Of a stretch of DNA of 64,000 bases, positions 27,698 through 34,945 are shown in pieces. The notes below the pieces were generated by a model that saw only the letters and a list, made by a program, of their open reading frames with translations, was not told the DNA's origin and searched no databases. A program made the translations under genes and the position numbers. Position 1 is the first letter of the stretch, and each line of letters opens with the position of its first letter. This DNA comes from Smaragdicoccus niigatensis DSM 44881 = NBRC 103563 (GTDB taxonomy: Bacteria; Actinomycetota; Actinomycetes; Mycobacteriales; Mycobacteriaceae), in assembly GCF_000380645.1 (NCBI RefSeq), contig NZ_AQXZ01000017.1, positions 186,001 to 250,000 of the forward strand, read 5' to 3'.

Positions 27698-29236
27698 TTA
27701 TACGAGCCAAACCGCCGTATTCGGGAGTACCGAATCGGTGATCGGACCGCTCGCGAGTAGCACTTCACCCGCCGGCAATGGAATGGGTTTGGTGCCGGTG
27801 TTGACGAGAACCGACAGTCCGCCGGAACGACGGAAGAAGACGGAATCATCGGTGGCGGAAAGACCATCTAGGTCACCCGAGAATTCACTCCGGCTGTGCC
27901 GCAATCGAAGTGCGGCCTGGGTGAGAGCGAAGGTCGAATTCGGGTCCGACTGCTGTGCCTCGGCCGTCAACGTCACCCATTCCGGCGGCATCGGCAGCCA
28001 GGAATTCCCTGTCGTGAATCCGAATGGCGGCTCGGTTCCCGACCAGGGGAGCGGAACCCGGCAACCGTCGCGGCCGCGAATAGTGTGCCCGGAGCGTTCC
28101 CAGACCGGGTCCTGCAACACTTCCTCGGGCAGGTCGTCGACGTTGGGCAGTCCGAGTTCGGAGCCGTTGTAGATGAACGTCGGGCCAGGTAGGGCGATCG
28201 TCAGGAGCATCATGGCGCGCGCCCTGGCAACGCCGATCGCGCCGCCGCCGTACCGCGTCACTTCCCGTTCGATGTCGTGATTTGACAGCGTCCAGGTCGG
28301 ATTGGCTCGGACCAGGGTGACTGCCTTGAGTGAGTTCTCGATTGCTTCGCCGATCTCCTCGGCGTCGAAGTGGACCTCGGCAAGCTTGAAATTGAACGCG
28401 AGGTGGAGTTCGTCGGGCCGTACGTACTCACCGAAGCGGGTCGAGTCCTTGCACCACACCTCGCCGATCGTCACCGCATCCGGATAGTCATTCATGACGG
28501 TGCGGATCTTGCGGTGAATCGCATGCACGCCCGGGTTATTGAACCGCGGATCGTCATCATCGAGGTCCAGCATTCCGTGCGCGATGTCCGCCATGTCGGG
28601 CAGACCTGGCGGTTTGGCCATGCCGTGCGCGACGTCGATGCGAAAACCGTCGATTCCACGGTCGAGCCAGAAGCGCAGGGTCTTCTCGAGGTCGGCGAAA
28701 ACCTCGGGGTTCTCCCAGTTCAGGTCGGGCTGCTCCGGCGCGAAGATGTGCATGAACCATTCCCCATCCGGCACCTGCTGCCAGGCAGGTCCGCCGAAGA
28801 TGCTGGGCCAGTTGTTCGGCGGCTCGCTCGCGGCACGCCCCGGCCGGAAGATGTATCGCGATCTCTCCGGACTTCCCGGCGGGGAGGTCAGCGCTTCCTG
28901 AAACCATTCGTGCTGGTCGCTGGTGTGGTTGGGGACGAGGTCCATGACGACTCGCATGCTGAGTCCATGGGCGGCCTCGATGAGTTCGTCAAGCGCTTCG
29001 ATGCCGCCGAACAAGGGATCGATGTCCCGTGGGTCGGAGACGTCGTAACCGCCGTCGGCCATCGGAGATCGCATGACCGGGCACAGCCAGACTGCGTCGA
29101 TGCCCAGCGATTTGAGGTAGGGGAGACGTGCGCGAACACCGCCGAGGTCGCCGACCCCGTCGCCGTCCGAGTCCGCGAACGAACGCGGATAGACCTGATA
29201 AAAGACGGCGTTCGACCACCACGACATGGTCGCCAT
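27698..29236 (-). CDS. aglA: GH13 alpha-glucosidase
   Basis: 512 aa, cytoplasmic (no signal). It begins WWSNAVFYQVYPRSFADSDGDGVGDL, the hallmark of the GH13 oligo-1,6-glucosidase/alpha-glucosidase group. The four GH13 regions are present: DLVPNHTSD, GFRIDVAHG (nucleophile Asp about 200), TIGEVW (acid/base Glu about 255) and SNHDIE (about 319). The C-terminal beta domain is short (LPAGEVLLASGPI). It probably hydrolyses alpha-linked glucose oligosaccharides such as maltose, isomaltose or trehalose-derived products. It is orthologous to Rv2471 and 30 bp downstream of glbO on the same strand, as in an operon. Confidence 0.93.
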   Translation of the reverse strand: MATMSWWSNAVFYQVYPRSFADSDGDGVGDLGGVRARLPYLKSLGIDAVWLCPVMRSPMADGGYDVSDPRDIDPLFGGIEALDELIEAAHGLSMRVVMDLVPNHTSDQHEWFQEALTSPPGSPERSRYIFRPGRAASEPPNNWPSIFGGPAWQQVPDGEWFMHIFAPEQPDLNWENPEVFADLEKTLRFWLDRGIDGFRIDVAHGMAKPPGLPDMADIAHGMLDLDDDDPRFNNPGVHAIHRKIRTVMNDYPDAVTIGEVWCKDSTRFGEYVRPDELHLAFNFKLAEVHFDAEEIGEAIENSLKAVTLVRANPTWTLSNHDIEREVTRYGGGAIGVARARAMMLLTIALPGPTFIYNGSELGLPNVDDLPEEVLQDPVWERSGHTIRGRDGCRVPLPWSGTEPPFGFTTGNSWLPMPPEWVTLTAEAQQSDPNSTFALTQAALRLRHSRSEFSGDLDGLSATDDSVFFRRSGGLSVLVNTGTKPIPLPAGEVLLASGPITDSVLPNTAVWLV

Positions 29237-29266
29237 GGTGTCACGCCCCGGACGGTCTCGCAGCCG

Positions 29267-29662
29267 TCAGAACGGAGAGTTCATCAATGAGTGCGCGGCC
29301 ATTTCGAAGTAGTCGATGAGTGCCTTGCGGTGCGCGGCGTCGATTGCCGAGTCGTCGATCGACGCGATCGCGACATGCATGCAGCGCAGCCAGGCATCGC
29401 GCTCGATGGGACCGACCTTGAACGGAATATGGCGCATCCGTAGTCGCGGGTGTCCACGCTCGGCGGAATAGGCCTGCGGTCCGCCCCAATACTGCTCGAG
29501 GAACATGCGAAGCCGGCGCTCGGCGGCTTCGAAATCGTCCTCTGGATACAGCGCGCGGAGAACTTCGTCTTCCTTGACCTCGGCGTAGAAACGATGCACC
29601 AGCTTCTCGAAGGTCTCAGCCCCACCGACGGCCTCATAGAAACTCTGCCCAGATGTCGTCAC
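29267..29662 (-). CDS. glbO: Truncated haemoglobin, group II (trHbO)
   Basis: 131 aa, GTG start. Haem-pocket residues align with Mycobacterium trHbO at a constant offset: Tyr26 (B10), Tyr39 (CD1), proximal His78 in LRMRHIPF and Trp91 (G8) in RDAWLRCM. The YWGGP segment is a group II signature. It binds O2 and NO, and in mycobacteria has been linked to respiration and to NO/H2O2 chemistry. It is upstream of aglA on the same strand and divergent from the GT2 gene. Confidence 0.95.
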   Translation of the reverse strand: MTTSGQSFYEAVGGAETFEKLVHRFYAEVKEDEVLRALYPEDDFEAAERRLRMFLEQYWGGPQAYSAERGHPRLRMRHIPFKVGPIERDAWLRCMHVAIASIDDSAIDAAHRKALIDYFEMAAHSLMNSPF

Positions 29663-29765
29663 GGTTCCTATTGTGCCTCCTCGCCAAGTTCGGGTGATTT
29701 CTCCCCGGTTGGCACGCGGGGCTCAGTGCTGAATTCCGCGCTTGCTGCAGTTAGCATGCGAGGCG

Positions 29766-31592
29766 ATGTTGCTGAATACGACCGGGCATTTCGTTCCGCC
29801 CGAGGTTTATCTACGCGAATTGTCTGGCGGACGGGTTGTCGGTATCCGGCCGTCCGGTCCCGTGTTCTCTTCACGAATTCCACCGCGCCGGGTGGCGAGC
29901 CGCAGCACCTTCGTGTGGGCGCTGAGTCGGCCCATGCGAATTCTGGTCGGATTCATTTCTCTGACGTGGCTGGTGACTCTCGCGCTGTTTCTCGCGTGGT
30001 GGTCACTGCCAGAACACCGACTGTCGATCGGTGCATTCGTCTTCAATACCGCGCTGCTTTTCTACGTTCTGATCATTCCGGGGTACTTCGTCGTCGCCGC
30101 GAACCGGCTGCGAAAAGTGAATCCAGCATTGAACATTCCGCCAATGCGGGTGGCAATGGTGGTGACGAAAGCGCCTTCCGAACCGTGGTCCATGGTGCGC
30201 GAGACGCTGTCGGCGATGCTGAAGCAGCAGTTCCCGCACCCGTACGACGTCTGGCTCGCGGATGAGTCGCCGACCGCGGAAGTCGAGGCCTGGTGTGCCT
30301 CGCGTGGGGTGTCGATATCCACGCGCCGGGGAGTCCCGGAGTATCAGCGAACACAGTGGCCGCGTCGTCGGCGCTGCAAAGAGGGCAACCTCGCCTACTT
30401 CTATGACCACTACGGCTACGCGGCCTATGACGTCGTCTCCCAACTCGACGCCGACCACGTTCCCGAACCCACCTACCTCGCCGAAATGGTCCGGCCGTTC
30501 GCCGATCCCGCGATCGGCTACGTTGCCGCGCCGAGTGTGTGCGGCGCGAACGAGGACGTGTCGTGGGCCGTGCGTGGGCGGCTCTATCGCGAATCGGTGT
30601 TCCACGGCCCGCATCAGCTCGGCCACAACCACGGGCTTGGTCCGGTGGCGATCGGATCGCACTATGCGGTGCGTACCGAGGCGCTGAAGGAGATCGGTGG
30701 TCTCGGACCCGAGCTCGCCGAGGACTTCACGACCTCCTACCTCATGAACGTCGCGGGCTGGTCGGGAGCCTTCGCCATCGAGGCGCATGCGAACGGCGAG
30801 GGACCGGACACCCTGGGTGCGATGTTGACCCAGGAATTCCAGTGGTCGCGCAGCCTCGCCATGTGCAGCATGACGCTGGTTCCGCGCACGCTGAAGCGGG
30901 TTCCGTGGCGGATGCGGCTGCGCTTCGGATTCGCTCTGGCGTTTTATCCGATGCTGTGGCTCACGTCGATGATGGGGATCGTGCTGGCCCCGGTCGCGGC
31001 GGTCACGGACGTCTCGTGGGTCCGCGTCAACTACGGCTACTTCCTGGTGTTCTGGTTCGCGATCAGTCTTCAGCTCGGCGCCCTCGCGTGGCTCAGCAAG
31101 CGGGCCGGACTACTGCGCCCACGCAACGCCCCGCTCATGAGCTGGGAACAGTGGGTCTACGTTTTCGCGCGCTGGCCCTTCGTCGGATTCGGTGTCGTTG
31201 CCGCATTCGCGGAACAGTTCCGCCGCAAACCGCTCGACTTCAAGGTGACGCCCAAGCACGACGGCACCCGGTCACCGTTGCCGGCGAAGATCTTCGTGCC
31301 ATTTCTGATCATCGCCTTCGGCCTGTGCCTCGCGGCAATCTACGGGACCATCGAGGTCGGTCCGGTCGGCTACGTCGGCCTGACCATCCTCGGTGCCAGC
31401 GCGTACGTGATGGCGACCTGCGCATTCACCATCCGGCACGCATTGGAAGCGCGGCAGGTGACCGCGATCGGATTCTTCCGCGCACTGCGCCTCATCTGGG
31501 CGCCGTTGCTCGGCTGCCTCGCAGCGGGATATCTGCTCGTCATCGGGATCTCGGCGTACGCGCAGTATCTGCTGCTCGAGTTCCGGTTCTAG
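29766..31592 (+). CDS. Processive GT2 glycosyltransferase (cellulose/hyaluronan synthase-like)
   Basis: 608 aa from ATG 29766. Two N-terminal helices (about 60-105), a cytoplasmic GT-A domain, then several C-terminal helices. Catalytic signatures are those of polymerising GT2 enzymes: QLDADHVPEP (DxD metal site), AEDFTTSYLM (base Asp, TED-like) and QEFQWSRS (QxxRW-type motif at the tunnel mouth, here QFQW). It should polymerise a beta-linked polysaccharide from a UDP/GDP-sugar and pass it through the membrane; the sugar is unknown. It is flanked by beta-helix genes at 25928 and 31599 (6 bp tail to tail with the latter). It sits in a gap between glbO and the HNH gene, which are near neighbours in mycobacteria. 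Confidence 0.9.
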   Translation: MLLNTTGHFVPPEVYLRELSGGRVVGIRPSGPVFSSRIPPRRVASRSTFVWALSRPMRILVGFISLTWLVTLALFLAWWSLPEHRLSIGAFVFNTALLFYVLIIPGYFVVAANRLRKVNPALNIPPMRVAMVVTKAPSEPWSMVRETLSAMLKQQFPHPYDVWLADESPTAEVEAWCASRGVSISTRRGVPEYQRTQWPRRRRCKEGNLAYFYDHYGYAAYDVVSQLDADHVPEPTYLAEMVRPFADPAIGYVAAPSVCGANEDVSWAVRGRLYRESVFHGPHQLGHNHGLGPVAIGSHYAVRTEALKEIGGLGPELAEDFTTSYLMNVAGWSGAFAIEAHANGEGPDTLGAMLTQEFQWSRSLAMCSMTLVPRTLKRVPWRMRLRFGFALAFYPMLWLTSMMGIVLAPVAAVTDVSWVRVNYGYFLVFWFAISLQLGALAWLSKRAGLLRPRNAPLMSWEQWVYVFARWPFVGFGVVAAFAEQFRRKPLDFKVTPKHDGTRSPLPAKIFVPFLIIAFGLCLAAIYGTIEVGPVGYVGLTILGASAYVMATCAFTIRHALEARQVTAIGFFRALRLIWAPLLGCLAAGYLLVIGISAYAQYLLLEFRF

Positions 31593-31598
31593 CGGAAC

Positions 31599-33254
31599 TT
31601 ACTTGCCGCCGCCTGCGGCGCCGATGTCCCAGCGCGTGCGGACGCGTGGGGAGCCCAGGTAGTCGCGGTAGTTGTCGGGGTCGATTTCGAAGGCGCTCGA
31701 AAGATTGACCCCGCCGCCGATGAGCGGCGAACCCGTGAGCGGACGGAAACCGATCAGAGTCTCGATCTTGTGTGCATCGGTGATCTCGACGAGTTTCGGA
31801 TCGACGACGCTGCCGCCGATGACGCCGGTGGGGGCACCACCGAGAGTCTCCTGAGTGGTCGCGGCCTGCCAGCTTGCCAGGTCAGGGTAGGTTTGTGGAC
31901 CCCAGGTGATGGCAAACGCACCCGCGGGTGCGGAGTAGGAGTTTCCGGCGAAACGCACGTCACCCGGGTCGGTGTCGATCGACTGCACGAGACGGTTCGG
32001 CCCATTGACGATGACGGCGTTGTTCGCGACGACGACCTTCTCGAGCGTGCCGCCGATGAGGAAGGCGCTCGGGGTACCGCCCGGCATCGGTGACGTGACC
32101 ACCGTGTTGTTGTAGACCGCGGCATCGCGAATGCCGCCGGCCGTATGCGGACCGGACAACCCGCCGAGGAGGGTGATCGAGCCGTAGTACTGGGTGCCGG
32201 ACGCGGCGTCGTTGATCGAGACGTTGTTGCGGATGACGTTCTTCAGCGAGTCCGTCGTCGGCGCGTTCGTGTAGAGCAGGTAGCCGTAGCTGTGGTTCTC
32301 GTACGACAGATTGAACTGCATGAGCGAGTTGGTGACGCCCTGGTCGAAGTCGAATCCGCCACCGTCGGCGCCCTGCGTGAGGTTGCGGTACGACAGGTTG
32401 TGCTCAAACACCACGTGCTCGGAGTCGTAAGCCCAGATCCCGACTGGGCCTTCCGTGGTGTTCGAGTTGCCGCCGTTCTCATGAGCAGTACTTCGCGTGA
32501 CCGTCGCGTCCTCGACGCTGCCGAGGACGATGCCGCTACCGGTGTTCTTCGTCGCGAGCGGGTCACCGTGGTTGTGATGCGCCTCGACGTTCCGCACCAG
32601 CACGCCTTTGTGGGCGTAGACCGCCGAGCCGGCCGTGAGCGTTGGGCCCGAGGTCGAGAGGCCCGCCGCGACATTGTCATGGACCGTCGAATTCTCGATG
32701 GTGACCTGCTCGAATCCGCTGTTACCCGTGGCGGTCAGCGTGATGCCGTTCCGGAAGCCGCTGGCCTCGACGCCATTGACGTCGATGCCGCGCAGCCGGG
32801 TGCTGTTCTTTGCGTTGTTGACGAATCGCAGACCGTCTTCGGTCGCGGTGTTGCCGACCAACGTCAGATTGCGGATTTCCACGCCGGCCGTGTCGACCAC
32901 GGCGATCGCCGGTCCGCCGGAGGCGGAGATCGTGGCGCGGCCGGGTCCGGCGGTCTCGATCACGACCGGATCGTCGGCATTGCCCGCGTCATCGTGGTCG
33001 AGCACCAAACTGCCGGTGAACATCACTTTCGGATCGAGAAGCACGTGATCGCCGGGGCGAAGTTTGAGCGCGTTGACCGCGTTGAGCGTCGCGAGAGCGC
33101 GCTTGGGTGTTCGACCGTCGTTGTGGTCGGAGCCGGTCGCGGCGACATAGAACGTGCGGTACGGCACGAGCGACTTCCCGACGATCACCGCGCTGTAGCC
33201 GAGCGAACCGAGGACGGCTGCACCGACAACGGCGATCGAGGCGCTACGGAGCAA
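31599..33254 (-). CDS. Exported right-handed beta-helix protein, paralogue of 25928-27631
   Basis: 551 aa if read from TTG 33254, but that TTG has no ribosome site. A perfect AGGAGG (33305-33310) stands 8 nt before an in-frame CTG at 33296, which would give 14 more residues (MIIRPKQHRAPSTR) and a normal basic n-region before the hydrophobic helix AVVGAAVLGSLGYSAVIVG. The mature part starts TFYVAATGSDHNDGRTPKRALATLNAV, then beta-helix coils (VEIRNLTLVGNTATEDGLRF, EHNLSYRNLTQGADGGGFDFDQ, FNLSYENHSYGYLLYTNAP). The paralogue has the same GxDFDQ-V-NxSYxN coils. It is a likely lyase, epimerase or binding protein for an extracellular polysaccharide. Confidence 0.85.
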   Translation of the reverse strand: MLRSASIAVVGAAVLGSLGYSAVIVGKSLVPYRTFYVAATGSDHNDGRTPKRALATLNAVNALKLRPGDHVLLDPKVMFTGSLVLDHDDAGNADDPVVIETAGPGRATISASGGPAIAVVDTAGVEIRNLTLVGNTATEDGLRFVNNAKNSTRLRGIDVNGVEASGFRNGITLTATGNSGFEQVTIENSTVHDNVAAGLSTSGPTLTAGSAVYAHKGVLVRNVEAHHNHGDPLATKNTGSGIVLGSVEDATVTRSTAHENGGNSNTTEGPVGIWAYDSEHVVFEHNLSYRNLTQGADGGGFDFDQGVTNSLMQFNLSYENHSYGYLLYTNAPTTDSLKNVIRNNVSINDAASGTQYYGSITLLGGLSGPHTAGGIRDAAVYNNTVVTSPMPGGTPSAFLIGGTLEKVVVANNAVIVNGPNRLVQSIDTDPGDVRFAGNSYSAPAGAFAITWGPQTYPDLASWQAATTQETLGGAPTGVIGGSVVDPKLVEITDAHKIETLIGFRPLTGSPLIGGGVNLSSAFEIDPDNYRDYLGSPRVRTRWDIGAAGGGK

Positions 33255-33304
33255 TCGAGTGCTCGGCGCCCTGTGCTGTTTCGGCCGGATGATCAGGTCG
33301 AAGT

Positions 33305-33310
33305 CCTCCT
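33305..33310 (-). promoter_or_regulatory. Strong ribosome-binding site AGGAGG before a CTG codon
   Basis: On the minus strand the site is followed after 8 nt by CTG 33296, in frame with the beta-helix gene; a stop (TAG) lies just upstream. No ATG or GTG is available at proper spacing. Confidence 0.65.
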
Positions 33311-33493
33311 GCTAACGCGTCCGCAGACATTTTGAACTCACCAAGGGGGTGAATTTGTATTCGCAGAGTTCAGCCCGGCGAGTTTTCTATTGCGGGCGAC
33401 CCGCTCTCCGCATACTTTTGCTGTCGAGATCAAGTTTCAACGGTCTTGACTCGGATAAACGTCAGAGTGCGTGGTGCAAAGGTACTCGATGCG

Positions 33494-34123
33494 ATGAAAC
33501 GGATCAGCCCAGCCCGGGGCCATCGACAACTCATGCCCACCGATGTCCGAAATCGGGGATCGGGGGCTGATCTTGATGTGACCCATGTCGGTAGCGCCCT
33601 CCGGGTGCGCAGCCGTGTACTCCTCCTCAACGCCACCTTTGAACCGCTGGCAGCATTGCCGGTGCGGCGGGCAGTCACACTTCTGGTCTGTGACAAGGCC
33701 GATCCGGTCCACGAGGACCCGGATACGGAATTAACCGCGTTCCACTCTGTCGGCACCACAGTCTTCATTCCGTCGGTTATCCGACTTCGCCATTTCGTCC
33801 GCGTGCCCTACCGGGGCCGGGTTCCGCTCACGCGCGCCGCGCTGATGCTGCGCGATCGAGGTCGCTGCGGATATTGCGGCGATCGCGCGGAAACCATTGA
33901 TCACGTGATCCCGCGGAGCCGCGGGGGAACGCACGCGTGGGAAAACTGCGTGGCCAGTTGCGCGCCGTGCAACCACCGGAAAGCCGACCGTCTGCTGAGC
34001 GAGATCGGCTGGACTCTGCACACTCCTCTGGTACCGCCGACGGGACCACATTGGCGGCTTCTGTCCGCCACGACTGAGCTCGAGCCGGACTGGCTGAGGT
34101 ACCTCGGAGAGGGCGCGGCGTGA
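33494..34123 (+). CDS. HNH endonuclease family protein, Rv2469c-like
   Basis: 209 aa from ATG 33494; TTG 33446 and ATG 33533 are alternatives. The N-terminal half (RVLLLNATFEPLAALPVRRAVTLLVCDKAD) is the typical lead-in of actinobacterial HNH proteins. The HNH/zinc motif is complete: CGYCG, then TIDHVIPRSRGGTHAWEN, then CAPCNHRKADR. The domain can nick or cut DNA, but the cellular role of this chromosomal family is not established. It occupies the Rv2469c position in the conserved order. Confidence 0.87.
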   Translation: MKRISPARGHRQLMPTDVRNRGSGADLDVTHVGSALRVRSRVLLLNATFEPLAALPVRRAVTLLVCDKADPVHEDPDTELTAFHSVGTTVFIPSVIRLRHFVRVPYRGRVPLTRAALMLRDRGRCGYCGDRAETIDHVIPRSRGGTHAWENCVASCAPCNHRKADRLLSEIGWTLHTPLVPPTGPHWRLLSATTELEPDWLRYLGEGAA

Positions 34124-34200
34124 GGCGTCATTTGAAGTGAATGTTGTCTTGCGCGTAGGCAGATCGAGCCGTCCATGTTTGTTGGAGGGGTCTGCTGGAC

Positions 34201-34206
34201 TACGGT
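34201..34206 (+). promoter_or_regulatory. Candidate -10 (TACGGT), leaderless start at 34213
   Basis: The hexamer ends 6 nt before GTG 34213, so the transcript start would coincide with the start codon. The only purine-rich stretch is more than 20 nt away. Confidence 0.4.
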
Positions 34207-34212
34207 GAGATT

Positions 34213-34437
34213 GTGAGTAATTCTGCGCTGCTCCACACTGTTCCGCTGGTGGTGATCATTGCGGTTTTCGCACTTGTCTACCTTCTCGACAAGAAGGATG
34301 TGTGGAAGCCGACCGAGTACCACAAGGGTGACGAGTGGACCCACGATCCGTACCTGTGGACTGCGACCTCTGAGCCAGTAGCCCACCTTCACGCTGACAA
34401 GGATGCAAAGGGGGGAACCGCAAGTGGCAAGTGGTAA
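34213..34437 (+). CDS. ctaJ: Small single-helix membrane protein, probable aa3 oxidase subunit CtaJ
   Basis: 74 aa. One N-terminal transmembrane helix (LLHTVPLVVIIAVFALVYLL) is followed by KKDVWKPTEYHKGDEWTHDPYLWTATSEP. The size, topology and place beside the DUF5130 gene and pepN match the small accessory subunit CtaJ described in the mycobacterial cytochrome bcc-aa3 supercomplex. The assignment rests on pattern and synteny, not on alignment. It overlaps the next gene by 14 bp, so the two are cotranscribed. Confidence 0.65.
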   Translation: MSNSALLHTVPLVVIIAVFALVYLLDKKDVWKPTEYHKGDEWTHDPYLWTATSEPVAHLHADKDAKGGTASGKW

Positions 34438-34888
34438 GCACGCTCCGGTCGCGCACGCCGACCTCCCGTCGGGCTCGGTCGTGACCAACAGCGGTCGCGT
34501 TTCCAGCGCCGCTGAGCATCTCTATGCATTTGATCCGTCGCCGTTTACTCGCGGCCAGCGGATGCGCCTCGACGACGCTCTCATCGCGGCCAACCGGACG
34601 ACCCAGGTTCGCTTCAATGTCTATGTCGGCGACCTCGGCGCATCGACGGCCGCAGGTGCGGACGCGATCCTGAAGACGACCCCGAATGCGGACAACTCGG
34701 TTCTCATCGCGGTCTCGCCGAATCAGCGCACCATCGAGATTCGCGGCGGCGCGGCGGCGACCAGCGTAACCGACACGGTGTGTCAGCTCGGTGTCACGGC
34801 GGCGAAGTCGAGCCTCGCTGAGGGCGACCTGCTCGATGGCGTGGTGTCGGCGATCAACGTCATCGCCTCGGCCATCACGGGACCCTAG
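34424..34888 (+). CDS. DUF5130 (TPM-like) protein, Rv2468c-like
   Basis: 154 aa from GTG 34424, with AAGGGGGGA about 7 nt upstream; ATG 34403 is in frame but within that purine run. The core shows the TPM-like pattern VRFNVYVGDLG, NSVLIAVSPNQRTIEIRGG and CQLGVTAAKSSLAEGDLLDGVVSAINVI. TPM domains occur in photosystem repair and membrane-associated proteins, but the function of DUF5130 is unknown. It has no signal peptide or obvious helix. Overlap with ctaJ suggests a link to oxidase assembly or stability (inference). Confidence 0.8.
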   Translation: MASGKHAPVAHADLPSGSVVTNSGRVSSAAEHLYAFDPSPFTRGQRMRLDDALIAANRTTQVRFNVYVGDLGASTAAGADAILKTTPNADNSVLIAVSPNQRTIEIRGGAAATSVTDTVCQLGVTAAKSSLAEGDLLDGVVSAINVIASAITGP

Positions 34889-34899
34889 TTCTCGAACAA

Positions 34900-34934
34900 A
34901 TTTGGCCCGGCTCGATCAACGAGCCGGGCCAAAT
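34900..34934. terminator. Bidirectional hairpin between DUF5130 and pepN
   Basis: A perfect 15-bp stem (ATTTGGCCCGGCTCG) with loop ATCAA is flanked by A-rich and T-rich ends. It sits 11 bp from each of the two convergent stops. Confidence 0.9.
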
Positions 34935-34945
34935 GTCGTTTGCGG

